Part shown: positions 35,590-47,016 of the stretch, piece after piece
Layout of the letters: every line of letters begins with the position of its first letter
Numbering within the stretch: the stretch's first letter is position 1
NCBI GenBank assembly: GCA_036924285.1
Contig: JAYKYS010000005.1
Location: forward strand, 4,216,001-4,280,000
Reading direction: 5' to 3'
Length of the DNA: 64,000 bases
Origin: Asterella californica
Lineage: Eukaryota > Streptophyta > Marchantiopsida > Marchantiales > Aytoniaceae
Made by a program: the position numbers and the translations under genes
The notes under the pieces: model-generated
What the model saw: only the letters and a program-made list of their open reading frames with translations
Database searches by the model: none
What the model was told of the DNA's origin: nothing

Positions 35590-38500
35590 AGACAAGCGCG
35601 CAAGAAACAGAAGGCACGCGTCAGCGCAGCCGCTAAATCACTCGACTCAGGACGAGAACGATTTGTTGAACGTGGTGTGCCCAACGAAGAGGTGCGTCAT
35701 GTTACTTGGCCGCAGTCCGACAGTTTCAGAGTGTCAGAAACTTGTCTAGGTTGTCCTCGTGGGCTGGGCCGCCCGTAGTGGACGTCTCTCCAGGCTACCG
35801 CTTCGACGAAGTAGTTTTAATTATGTGTGTAGTCGTAGCGTCTAGATCTGTCTCCATCGGCTTATGCTTGGAAGAACACGTTAGACGCATTATATAGTCT
35901 GGACCCTTGCATCATCCGCTGGTGGCATGGCGAGTTTACTAAGGTTATATGCTTTCAAGTGTCGCTTGTCTTTCTCACCTGCCAGTGTTGTAACGATTCC
36001 TGGATGCGTGGGCAGTGTGACAAGTTCATCGACTATGCTGTCGATTTGGAGGTCAAGAGGCGGAGTGAGCGCAAGGCTCGTCGACTTCTACTCGAGGAGG
36101 AGGTTAGGAACCTTCTTACATCTTTCTTACATCAGGCTTCTGCCATTAAGTCGCACGAGGTGGTCATTTCCTAGCGGAGAACTTCGATTGTACTGGAGTT
36201 TTTATTGCCAAAATTTGTCGTTCGTTATGTTAGAGTGAGGGCTGACAAGCGCGGTGTGGATATTGTGTAGGTCATGATGCTCCAGAAGAGGCTGTACAAA
36301 GAGATGGACTTGCACTTGTCACTGGAAACTGCTCTGGAACACCATGACGGGGCTGTCTCCCAGGCGAACAAGGATCTCCCAACAACCGTAAGGATTTCTT
36401 TGCCGTACCCCGGTTACATCGGCCGATTCGTGGGACGCATTTTCTGCTCTCGTCACCTTACTTTCGACTACCTTGAAGCTTAGTACCGTAATCTGGAGTC
36501 AGTTGGAGTCGCGAGATAATTGTTAGATAATTTATCTCCAGTCTTCGTAGAAAGTTAAATCTGAAAGATGATTGCCGTCGGATTCTCAGGTGAAAGAGCT
36601 GCTCGCGGATATTGCTTCACTCGAGGAGGTCGTTGCCGATTTGGAGGATAAGGCAGCTATCCTACAGTATCAGATCGTCGATGTGCGGAGGGAACGGGAG
36701 GACGTTGAAGAGTCATACGCGGCTTCGAAGGGTGTCCCTCAGAGGAGTTCAGCCTCCCAGTCGTTGACATGTTCGATGGACACGAGTCCAGTATCTGTTC
36801 CTTCCCGCATCAGAGCTCTTCCGGCTCCGCCCGAGCCAAAATATGCGTCGCGAGATCCTAGGCAAACTCTGCTTACCCTGCAGGATCACTTGCGGCTGAG
36901 TTCAGATCCATGCGATCAGGCTTCTCCCCCGTGTGGATATCGAGATACTGCCGTTAACTCGGGCCCTGGACTTGATCGATGTTCTGAGAAACATGTGCGC
37001 TTTTCTCCGTCTGTTACCACTATTCATAAAGCTGCCCCCCTTTTGCTACCTGATACGTTCTCTCGTTCTCCTCTGAACTCGCCCATCCAACCGTATTTCA
37101 AAACCGAATATCCTGACACTTCTTCCGCAGCGGGTCCTGGTTCTCATCACCTCACGTACACCCTCGACTCTCGCACTCCTGGAAAGTGCTCAACTGTGAC
37201 GAAGGATTCAGACTTTTCGTTTCACTACTCTCCTTCAAGATACTCTCCCTCTTCCCCTGCCAGACATTCGTTTTCTGGTATTCCCATTGATCATCGATCA
37301 CGCTGTTGCCCTGAGACATGTCGTCAGCAGGACGTAGGTTCATCTACTGCCACCCCGGAGTTGTGCACGTTGCCGACATCATCTCCTGCCTCTCCTGAGC
37401 ATCGTGTGAGAGCTACATCCCCTGCCAACTTTGATGATGATTTGCGGTTTCGTTGCGATTCACCTTCCGAGAGCGATGTGAAGGAGCTATCTAAAATCCG
37501 ATCCTCCACAGAGCATTCGCATTCCTGGAGTAAATCTTCTGATGAGTTTCATTCTCCCCAGGCCACATCCAGCCTGGGTGACTATCTCTCCGGAGAGTCC
37601 AAGCCGCCGTCAGCAGAGAAGGTACGGGCTGTGACCGAGTTTGACGCAATACTTGATCAGATCTCCGCAGCTGGATGATTGAATGTTTAAATCTTTGCAA
37701 GGCTCTGACTTCCCGTGTACTTGGTTGCAGCCTCGAACGAAATTTCGAGTGAAAATGAATCTTCAGGACGATTTTTCTTCGGTGAAATCGAGAAGAGCCT
37801 TCACCGTAAGCCGGGGAGAAAACTCGGTACGCTACCCGACATCTTCTACCTGGTCTTCGAGCACAATACCCGACGATGTGGCGCTAATTTCTTTGAGACA
37901 ATGTGTTAATCTGAAGAAGGATCCTTCGTCAGATCGAGCGCTTACTGTGATCTGATTTCGTACCTGCAGATGGGACCATTGTTCCCACCCACTGTATGCC
38001 CAGTGGAGTGTGTTGGTGATGGGGATGACCAATTTCATTTCAGAGATTACTCTCAAACCCCCAACTTATTATCTGAGGAAATGGTTCGGTGCATGATTAG
38101 TATCTATTGTCACCTTGCAGACCCGGCAGTGGTTACTCCTCCTCTATCGTCTTATGACAATTTGCCATCACCAACGTCACCTTTGGGACACGTAGCATCG
38201 TCCTCCTTTTCATCATTCTCCGAATCTTCCCTGCTGTCGTTTACTCGAAGCCCTCTGGTGGATCTGCGGAGTAAGGAAGAAATCTGGGGTAACGAGCACA
38301 GCTTGGATCCTTATAAAGTACGCGGTAGAATCCCGTGGGCAGACCTGGGAGCGTATAGCAAGGTGTTGGAGGTGCCGTGGATGTCGGTTCGCAAAGACCA
38401 GCTTGGATACGCTGCCCAGGCACTTCAAAAATTCAGGCAAGGCTCATTCTCTACATCCAAAGTTTGCAACTAGAAAAGCATTTCCACCTCTGTGTACCAC

Positions 38501-40123
38501 TGTTCAGGGAAGGATGTCGGGAGTTCTCCGATTGGAAAGCGTTGTTGCTAACAAGCAGAGCTTCATGCGTATTTCCAGATCCCTGGTCGAGCAATTACCC
38601 TTTGTCAAGCCACGAAGTTTGTCTCACACGGAAAAGCTGGCGTTCTGGATCAATATGTACAACGCTCTGATGATGCACGTAAGTGCTCTTGGAGGTTCTG
38701 AATAGTTTGGTTCAGGGCAGCTTCGTGATGTAATGTTCCGCTTCGGCTTCGGCTTTGGCTTTGGCTTAGTTAAGTCAGCAGCACGGAGTTAATTCTTGGC
38801 GTGTGCTCGTATTTTTCAGGCTTACCTGGCGTACGGGATTCCGCGTAATGACTTGAAGTACTTCTCTCTTATACAAAAGGTACCATGCCCATATGTCAAT
38901 TTACGATCTATAGAGCGGCAGAGCTCTGAATACTCTCCTCATATACTCTCAGCTGCATGCCGTGTTTGGTACCAACCAGGCAACTGACGATGATTTGATC
39001 TGCTGTCGTTTGCCATTCCAGGCTGCTTATAATGTTGGAGGACACTCGTTCAGTGCTGCAACCATCGAATTCTCGCTTCTAAGGGGAAAGCCGCCTCCTT
39101 ACCGACCTCAAATTGTAAGTTTGATTCTGAGCGGATCTGACTGTGTTGTTAGGAGTTCAGAGTGCAAAACTTTCACGTGCCAGGTCCGAGCTTCGTGACT
39201 CACTCCACTCGGTGTTGTGCAGGGTCTGCTCATGGCTCTACACAGAAACAAGTTCAGTTTGACCGAGGAACAAAGCTGCTTTGCTATAGATTATCCCGAA
39301 CCTCAGATGACTTTTGCTCTCTGTTGTGGCGCCAGATCGTCTCCAGCGGTAAGCGTTGTCTCTGTCCGTGGTATGTGAGGCGTTTGTCCGGTTTATAGGA
39401 GTTTCCTGAGTTGCTGCTCAAGCATGGTGATTGCACTTGGAGATTCTCCTTGTCTTCGCGGAATTTGAGTCTAGTCCAAACCCCGGGGAAGTTAATGTTA
39501 ACGATACTTTCTGGGTCGTTATAACTGACTTGAGAGGTTTGAGTGCTAATGTGGTGACCGCTATGCTTGTCTTGAAATGGAAGTGAATGCTACAAGAGAT
39601 CACATCATTCGGTTGGTATATGATAGGCTCATCGTAGGCGGAGATCGCTTGTGAGCGGGTTACCGGTGGCACAATGTCTGGGTGATCGACCTTTCTTAGG
39701 GTCTAACATTCTCGAGGAATGAGAGAGTTGAAATTGTGAGATATAGAGTGTATCCTGCGGAGGTTGACCACAACTGTCCCGGTTTTGTTGCAGGTTCGTA
39801 TTTGCACTGCGGTGGGCATTCACAGGGAACTGAATGTAGCCTTGAGGGACTACGCCCGTGCCTCTGTCGGGCTAAGCGCGAAAGGGAAGCTGCTCGTTCC
39901 CAAGCTTTTGTACACTTACGCTCGAGAATTTCTGGAGGATGCTACTATTCTCGATTGGATTTGTCAGCTCCTGCCTGTCAACCAAGCGGCATTGGTTTTG
40001 GAGTTTTGGCAGCAAAGACAAAGTCGGCTACTTGGTGGTCGGAAATTTGAAGTGATGGCCTTCGACTTCAATTTCCGCTACTTGTTCGCACACAATTTTG
40101 ACAAACCGAGCGACGTGTGCTGA
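35590..40123 (+). CDS. MIP1-type leucine zipper / DUF547 protein, spliced
   Basis: Exons read by eye: 35,590-35,691 (tentative), 35,986-36,102, 36,271-36,387, 36,590-37,621, 37,970-38,436, 38,579-38,678, 38,820-38,879, 39,022-39,114, 39,223-39,348, 39,794-40,123. All from 35,986 on join in frame and give about 810 residues. The start codon was not found and must lie upstream. The first part is a coiled coil (RRSERKARRLLLEEE, VMMLQKRLYKEMDLHLSLETALEHH, VKELLADIASLEEVVADLE), matching the ternary-complex-factor MIP1 leucine zipper (Lzipper-MIP1). A Ser/Pro-rich linker follows. After EVPWMSVRKDQLGYAAQALQ comes DUF547: EKLAFWINMYNALMMH, AAYNVGGHSFSAATIEFS, FALCCGARSS and FDFNFRYLF at the end. Plant proteins with this pairing are common; their biochemical role is not established. 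Intron 38,437-38,578 has a GC donor. The gene appears intact from exon 2 onward. Confidence 0.9.
38437..38578 (+). other. GC-AG intron within the DUF547 gene
   Basis: The donor is CAG|GCAAGG and the acceptor TTTCCAG|ATCCC. Splicing here gives ALQKFRSLVEQLPFV, which matches the family's continuous KFRSLVE-type block at the start of DUF547. Reading through meets a stop after eleven more codons. A GT alternative (AAA|GTTTGC, near 38,460) would insert unconserved residues. Confidence 0.75.
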
Positions 40124-41201
40124 ACCTGTATATATACGCGCTTCCGCTCCTCTCCTGTGCAGCATTCTTTCCAGCCTCTCTCTTCTTCCTTTGTTAGTAC
40201 GGACGACAGTTTTACGTCCAAGCAGTTGCGTGGCCTAGAAGTTCTAATACTCGTTAGACGGTTGTGCTTACTCCTGCTTCTTCATGCAACCATTTTTCTT
40301 GGCAGTGGCCACTTCAACCCAGCAGGTATTTCTGTAGGAGATACGTGAGTTTGTACAGTAGAAAGAGAATAGGGTGAGCAGAGATAAATAGAACCCCCCC
40401 TAAAGAGTGAAGATGTACAGTACATAAAATCATTGAGCAGTGAAACGACGGGGCAGAATGAAGAAGCCATCGAGCTCTATATTCTTTTGATTCCCAGAGT
40501 GTGCCTAGTGTCACTACCATGGATGCTGTCTGTGTGTATTTCGGTGTCCACTTCGATATAATGACTGAGTAATATTGATGAGCCATGTTCGGTTCTCGAG
40601 GATCTAAATGAACGCTGGAAGCCGAGGGCTGAGTCTGACCCATTTTCATTACAAGTGTATACCTGCGCAACTTATGAACGTTATATAATCGCACCCTGCA
40701 ATCGCCCACGTAATTGCTGTACTGCAGTTTAACACGAATTATCATTTCATGGATTCTTTACGGTGTTTGTCAGTTCATTATTGTGTCAAGTCAGCACCTC
40801 CGCAGAGTCACCTCTCTAGTGTCCCCAACTTATGTTACTGACACGTTCCATCGTACGGTCTGTCTTTGCAGATACAAGGAACTCGTGCCCGTGCATTACC
40901 TTGCCGGGTCAAATAGGAGATTGGGTTTTGACTCTCAGTACGAAGGCATCAAAACTATAGCCTGCAAATACGCGTCCCTGGAACTGCAGAGTTTGTACAC
41001 ATCGTTCGAGCATAGTGACGTTTCGGCGTTGCTCACGGCGCATCCACCGACTCCAGCAAGCGTCAAAGCTCCGCGCTGTAATGATGGGACAGGCGTACCG
41101 TCGTTGAAACTCATCTTCTCAAACAGGGTAAATGTGCGTGTACCAAGAGAACTCATTTTCTCTAACAGGGTAGACGTAAGCCTCCTTTTGCAAGATTATT
41201 A
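40124..41201 (+). other. Downstream region with one exon-like block
   Basis: After the stop codon at 40,121-40,123 comes the likely 3' UTR; no clear poly(A) signal was picked out. The block at about 40,872-41,131 is open (from YKELVPVHYLAG to GVPSLKLIFSNR), starts after CTTTGCAG and is followed by GGTAAATGTG, as an exon would be. A near copy of its end (AACTCATTTTCTCTAACAGGGTA) follows about 50 bases later. The protein is not recognised. A MITE cuts the region off at 41,202, so it may be a broken gene or a chance frame. Confidence 0.35.
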
Positions 41202-41484
41202 CGGGTGTCAAAGTTCAGAGGAAATATTCAGAGGTAACCGGCCTGTAAAAATTGGTACAGGTAACTTTATATATAACCATGATTCATTCTGGATCGCGTG
41301 TGTGACTAGACACTCAAGTTAACACTCAGAGCAGTAGATAAATCTATTGTAAAAGAAAGTATTAATAACGAGTGAAAAGTTGTTAAAAAAGACGCTGTTG
41401 TGTTTTCCTGCGGATACCTCCGGAGGTGCTCGCATGCAACACTATCCGCATTCTGGGAAAAGTCGTAACTCACTCCCCCGGCTG
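41202..41484. mobile_element. 3'-truncated MITE of the GTGTCAAAG-end family
   Basis: Starts CGGGTGTCAAAGTTCAGAGG after GATTATTA. It then follows the 47,017 copy: CAGGTAACTTTATATATAACC, ATTCATTCTGGATCGCGTGTGTGA, CAGAGCAGTAGATAAATC, a CCTCCGGAGGT palindrome near 41,426 and GTAACTCACTCCCCCGGCT. The matching right end is absent. Confidence 0.7.
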
Positions 41485-42974
41485 CTACATGGCAAGGTGA
41501 TCATAACGAATCATCTACTCAAGGGCAGTTGCTGATAGTACCTCATCTGATGGACAAGTTCACGAGCACAACTCAAGCTCCTCAGTCAAAAAATCACAGA
41601 GTACATTTGGAGCAGCAATGACAAAAAGAAGATAAATGGAGTATACCTTCACTCACAATCTAGTCTTGGACTCCAATCTCAAGCCACACCACTAGCTGCA
41701 AAACTCTTCACATGGGTAACTACATAGGACTCTCATCCTCTAAAGCAATAAATGATTAGATGGTGAATGGGACAATTGACCACCAGCAAATGGAGCACAA
41801 AATGATACACATGGTACACACAAAAGACATACAACAGATCAGAAGTTTCAACGATCACGTGTAATCTAATGCAAAGTTGGTTCAAGATTCGGACGCTCCT
41901 AGATACCCAACTAGAGTGCAAGGGAGAATGACAAGACTTATCACTTTGGTGGGGATGCGAGACTAACAGTTTGCTATCTCGCTCTTGAGTCTTGGTCTGT
42001 CTTTGGTCGTCCTCATGTTCGTTTGTTGCGTGTTGAGCTGACACTCCGTGGTCGATAATCCGTTAACCATGGTAGAGTCTAGTACTATCCTTGCGATTCT
42101 CGTGACAGAAGCAAACATGACAAAGAAAAGAACATTTATGTCACGAATGATCAAAGTTCTCCTTTATGAAAACTACATTTGTATGCGAATAGTATGCGCT
42201 TGGAATGGAGAGCATTTGCGTTGTCTATGTGTATGTTTGTTAGTGTGAGATCCTTAACATGGATTTTCACTTTATCACTACAGTGTAATGTATGTGAATT
42301 ATTCATATGCTAATTCGTTGGTCTAGTTGAGTTGCCAAATTTCTCTTTTGTTTGATTGATGGCATGTTACATCAAGGTCAAAAAGCACATAACTTTGTCT
42401 GAAAAAATCAAGGCTTGATTGCCAAGACGCTTCTCTTCGAGTTATTATAAGTGAACAGAGATACATATATCACATAACTATTTGGTAAATACACAATTCA
42501 TTTGTCGAGACTTAGGATTAACCACGATTTATCCAAGAAAATCGATTTAGAGTGTTCCATAAACACTCCCTTCATAATCATGGTTAGGATTATGGGGAGT
42601 TTGTAAGTGTAACGGGACTCTAACCAAAATTGATGGATCTCCTAAATGACCCTTCACGAGGAGCCACTTAGCATTGTGAAAATGAAAAAAAAAACTAATT
42701 CATTTTTTGTAAATTATACTCTCTTAATTCTTTATGTATATGATCTAATGTCCCCATAATGTGTAACATAATATCTCGGTGATAGTGATACGTATGCGAG
42801 GTGTAATAGATACTGTTAAATATATGTGCAAGGTATAGTTAACTTTGTTTGGTACATACTGGCTGTACAATATTCTGATGCTTACTGTAGTTAGATCTAT
42901 ACACAGTTTAGGGTATACGTAAGGTTACGAGGATTCAACATCATTGTACCCTCTTTCCGTATAAACAGGATGGT
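41485..42974. other. Intergenic, no gene seen
   Basis: Only short unsupported frames. It becomes AT-rich after about 42,250, with nothing repeated elsewhere in the window that I could find. Confidence 0.5.
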
Positions 42975-43130
42975 CTATGCCACTCAAGAAGAACGGGATC
43001 CAATGAATAGCAAAAGGATGGGAAGACACCATCAAGCCTTACAAGGGAAAGAAGGGCCCGAAGGGCCAAGCAACTACCACCCCGAAAGGAAGAACACCGG
43101 GGCTAAGCACTGCTATCAGTAGCTCTAAAA
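42975..43130 (-). repeat. Dispersed repeat, copy C (best preserved)
   Basis: On the minus strand it reads CTACTGATAGCAG, TTAGCCCCGGTGTTCTTCC, GTAGTTGCTTGGCCCTTCGG, TTGTAAGGCTTGATGG and TATTCATTGGATCCCG, covering every block seen in A, B and D. On the plus strand it contains ATGAATAGCAAAAGGATGGG, the same phrase that opens copy D. Homology to copy B continues to about 43,170. Confidence 0.75.
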
Positions 43131-44397
43131 TCACCGTCGCATCTATAATGTCAAAGACCAAAAAGTCAGTATCTCTACATATAACTGGTGCACCTGAAGA
43201 AGCATCACTTACTGCGATTGCACTCCTCCTCTATGTCACTCCATTGCTTCTATTGGTGAATATGTGCTTCTACTTATGTCTCTCTTTCTTGGTACGTTTC
43301 TTTGTGTGTGACGATTCTTCTTTTGAAGGCTGTAATTATTGTAACACATACCAATTGATTCTAACAAATAGCAGATGATCCCATCACGTCCATTCAAAGT
43401 TGAACTGATCTAATATCAGATCGTGTAGATCTAGAATGGAACGGTTCTCAAACTTTTAGAACTGAATCGGAACAGGTTCACATGATTTCAAACCGAATCT
43501 TTTTGTAACCACCAAATCACTTATGAATCAAATTACTTACGAGGATGTAATACTCGAAGACTATTTAATATTTCTTGCAAGAAAATTTGAAGAATTTAAC
43601 TACCTGAAGCTAACCACTATGGAACTAAATCATCGATGATTAGGACTATTTCCTAGTATTGAATACTCTATTTCATGAAGATTAAATATCGAGAAAATTA
43701 TGATACTTTGGAACCTAACCATCAAACTACTTTATAATCAAAATGCCGGATACACAAGGACTACTGAATATTTCATTCCAAATCATATTTGATAGTTACA
43801 CTCTTCTTCAATATTCAATTTGATTTGGTTTAAAACCAAACTAGACCATTGATAAAGAAAAAAGTTGAACCGGTTAGAATTTTTTTTCAAGTCTTAGAAC
43901 AGAACCAAAAAGTACAAACCGGTAGAGTACTAAATGTACATCAAATTTGCATCTAACTTCAATGGCTCAACATCTCATCTTGAAGCTGGTGAATATACAT
44001 CTAAACTTGCGGAAGGGCAGAACGGAGGAATAGGACAAGCAAGGGTATCGGGAGCAAAAATTTACGTGCAGGATAGAGCAACAGCTGTGGGGAGGCTGGG
44101 GGTTGGGTTTTGACGGTTGGTTATTTATGTACCCTACGTGCTGGATTAACTCCTGGAAATTTTTGCTCTTTTATTGTTATCAGAGAAATATAAATATAAA
44201 TATAAATATAATAAAATATAAATAAGTAGATATAAATAATTAAAATATTTTATAAAAGTTATCTGTTGATCCATGCCTAGAAATACGGAGAGAACAGGAG
44301 ATAAACTGTAAGTCTTGGCTGGACTGCCGCACTTCAGAAGGTACAAGACCGAGGAGCTATACTCATTAACATTCATTAATACACAGAGTTTAATTAC

Positions 44398-44429
44398 TAC
44401 CTAACCCTTCTTGCAAGAAGGTTTAGGTA
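44398..44429. repeat. Near-perfect 32-base palindrome
   Basis: TACCTAACCCTTCTTG is followed directly by CAAGAAGGTTTAGGTA. The halves pair with one mismatch and no loop. The right half continues into AATAAATT, the phrase shared with 23,152 and 2,625. It may be two abutting ends of a short element. Confidence 0.8.
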
Positions 44430-44452
44430 ATAAATTGAACTCCTGTATATTT

Positions 44453-44490
44453 ACCTCCTCCATCGGAAGATGAAGGAGGTGAATATACAT
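44453..44490. repeat. Hairpin of the CACCTC-CATC family
   Basis: TTTACCTCCTCCATC and GATGAAGGAGGTGAATA pair around GGAA. Close relatives lie at about 45,680-45,717 (TCACCCTCTCTATCTGAAGATGGAGAGAGTGAATATGC-type), 23,085 and 19,003. All but the 23,085 copy are followed by GAATATGCA or GAATATACA. Confidence 0.65.
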
Positions 44491-45679
44491 AGACTTGTGT
44501 ATCTCATCTTGAAGCTGGTGAATGGTTAATACAATATTCTTCCCTTTCAGTAAACTCAATGCTCGAGTGAGAACTAGAGTTAAAATCTTTGCATCGCCTT
44601 TCAAGACTGACATCTATCTATGAGTAGGCTCATAGCTTTGTAAATGGGTTATCAAATAAATAGTCTTCAAACAGTTCAGTTTTGGGAGTAAATAGTCTCT
44701 AAATAATTTATCGGTTCCAGGTCCCAGTTCAGTTGGTTTAATCCTATAATGGTTAGTGATTACGGAAAGACATTGCAGTTTAACATTGTTTTCTTTTTCA
44801 AAGTCTTCTTGTCATAATACAAATGAGCACTGGTTCCTGCATTATAAATTAAGTATTATAAACCAGATTAACAACACTTGATCGAATAAAATCCAAAGCT
44901 CATTGAGAAAAACTCATTCTGATAATGAAGTTAAATATCTCTATTCATTGAATATGCATCCAAAGTGCTTCGGGAACCGTTAATAGAAGAAGACAAGCGA
45001 GATAACAAGGGAAATTAGAAAAATGTTTTGACTTTATGACTCAGGCCTCTTGTACTGTATCTGTTCTTGTTCTCTTTCTGTTAGATTAGATTCTGTTCTG
45101 ATTTTTATAGATATGTGTGATATAAAGAATGTACACTAAATTCAAATTCAAACTTCTGTGTAAAGGTTGAGTCATAGGTGAATATAGAGTTACTGCTTAA
45201 TCCAGACATAACCCATAAGAAGAGCCCACCAGAATTCACTTTACAAGACATTAGGTGTACAACATGTTAACTCTATCCATATTAATTGTCCTCTATTCAC
45301 GGAAGATCGGTATCCCAAATCCTCTAAAAACAAGGTCGTGGGTTTAATCTTTTTCGTGCACGATGGGAAGTTCATGCATTACAAACTGTTAATGAAGCTT
45401 CTGGTCAGAGTCTCACTGTGGTGGACTCAAATGGATAGTCTCATGGTCTACGAAGACTCCAAGAGACATATAATACCATTTATCATTTGATTTAGATTAA
45501 TTATTCTCTATTCATATAAATTATCATGTCATACATAGAATAGTAATATATCGCAATTTATGTCTTCATCAGATAATCACTATTCATGCAAACTCACACA
45601 ACATCAATTAATATGAATAGAGTTAACTCTGAATTTAAATATCACAGAAATATTAATTTGTAATGAACATTAATGAACA

Positions 45680-45717
45680 TGTCACCCTCTCTATCTGAAG
45701 ATGGAGAGAGTGAATAT
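45680..45717. repeat. Hairpin of the CACCTC-CATC family
   Basis: TCACCCTCTCTATC pairs with GATGGAGAGAGTGA across TGAA. Its stem bases differ from the 44,453 copy, but the changes fall on both sides, so pairing is kept. GAATATGCATAC follows. Confidence 0.65.
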
Positions 45718-46372
45718 GCATACCTAAACGATTCGATTCAGAGATTTTCTGAAAACGATTCCGTCTTCGTTCAGTTAGGAATCGGACGAGGCCGACTGCT
45801 ACTGACATTACCGACTTGGGCTCGGCGATTTCACAAGGAACGCCATGCAAAGACCTTCAAGAGATCTCCAACTTTACTTAAGTTAGTCTTAAGTTAGTCT
45901 TTTCATCTGCCACCAAATTATGAAGCGATCATCACCGACTTGAACTTCCAACTGTACCTCCCGTACTCTAGCCCAGAATTGTTAGAGAAAGGGGACAATT
46001 AAATGTCTAGTTTAAAAAAAAGGAATTAAGAAAGCTAATTGATGAAGAATGGGCGCGTAGTAGATTTGCTCTCATGATGCCATGTTCAGGATCCTTCAGA
46101 ATCATATTACTTCAACAGTTGAGAATCTGAAGAAATGCAGAGGATGAATTAATGAGTCTTTTGAAAACTAGAATCTATACATGCTTCCAGTTTATACCCA
46201 TGAAAAAGGGAGTATACCCAAACCCCATAATCTGCTTCAATGATGATTGTTATCCGTGTGCTCATGGCATCCACTGTCATCATTCATTCACTTAGCGTTA
46301 CAGACTATACAGTATGAAGGAATATGAAGGAAAAGAAGGTCTTAAGTATTAGTACCCCTTTCTTTATCGCAA

Positions 46373-46425
46373 AACAACGATCCCTTTTATACCCCTCAGT
46401 AGTGGGTATAAAAGGGATCGTTGTT
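46373..46425. repeat. Perfect 22-bp stem hairpin with 9-base loop
   Basis: The stem 46,373-46,394 (AACAACGATCCC...) pairs without mismatch to 46,404-46,425 (...GGGATCGTTGTT) around the loop CTCAGTAGT. Nothing else in the window matches it. Its shape would suit a small-RNA precursor or the core of a very small palindromic element, but stem length alone does not decide this. Confidence 0.95.
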
Positions 46426-46734
46426 GCAGACATTGATTTGATGCACAAGAGGAATAATATGCTTTAGGCTCATCAAAATCTTCGAGGGAATTCTCTAGAA
46501 AGGAAGAAGTTTACGTGAAAAGCTTTGTGTGGAGTCTTGGATTAAGTCTATAGTTTATGGAAGGAATGCTTTGTATAGAGTCGTGGACTATTATGGTTTG
46601 TATTTATGAACTGATATAATTAGTTTTTTTAGTTTTAGTTTTCTTAAGAAAATTTAAATCTTTTAATTTTAAAATTTGTTTATGACCGGAACTCATTGCA
46701 GAATCAGATAAAAGATCATAATAGGGTGCTAGTG

Positions 46735-46860
46735 GTGTTTACTTACTAGCACCTCCGGAAATATTCCCCAAAAACATCCATTATCTCTTGGCCCAAGTCG
46801 TAATACTCCCCTACAAGTCAAGAATATTTGCCAAAGATTTTAGCTTTTACACTTCAGGAT
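46735..46860 (-). mobile_element. Decayed MITE fragment of the GTGTCAAAG-end family
   Basis: Read on the minus strand: AAGTGTAAAAGCTAAAATC, TTTGGCAAATATTCTTGAC, GAGTATTACGACTTGGGCC and TTTCCGGAGGTGCTAG, in the family order. It lies 0.15 kb from the intact 47,017 copy and in the opposite direction. Confidence 0.5.
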
Positions 46861-47016
46861 GTTTTGAATCCCCGCGTATGGAGCTTGGAAGGTTGTTACC
46901 AAAAGAAAAGAACAAGAAAAGGGAAATAAGAACGGATCTACACCAACAATTTCAAAACTGAGAAAAGTCATTTCCAAACGTGTAGTAGAGGGTTGGTAAT
47001 AGCAACAAGTTTATTA

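Larger units (their letters stand above)
43131..47016. other. AT-rich gene desert with palindromes
   Basis: No gene recognised. It contains a near-perfect 32-base palindrome (44,398), two hairpins of the CACCTC-CATC family (44,453 and 45,680), a perfect 22-bp stem hairpin (46,373), an ATAAATATAA microsatellite (about 44,190-44,225), a repeated ATCTCATCTTGAAGCTGGTG phrase (43,976 and 44,505) and a decayed MITE fragment (about 46,735-46,860). Confidence 0.55.

Noticed and set aside
36572..37678. Single-exon reading of the 368-codon frame as a separate gene
   Set aside because: Its first codons are intronic and its end runs past a good donor (AAG|GTACGG); it is the large middle exon of the DUF547 gene.
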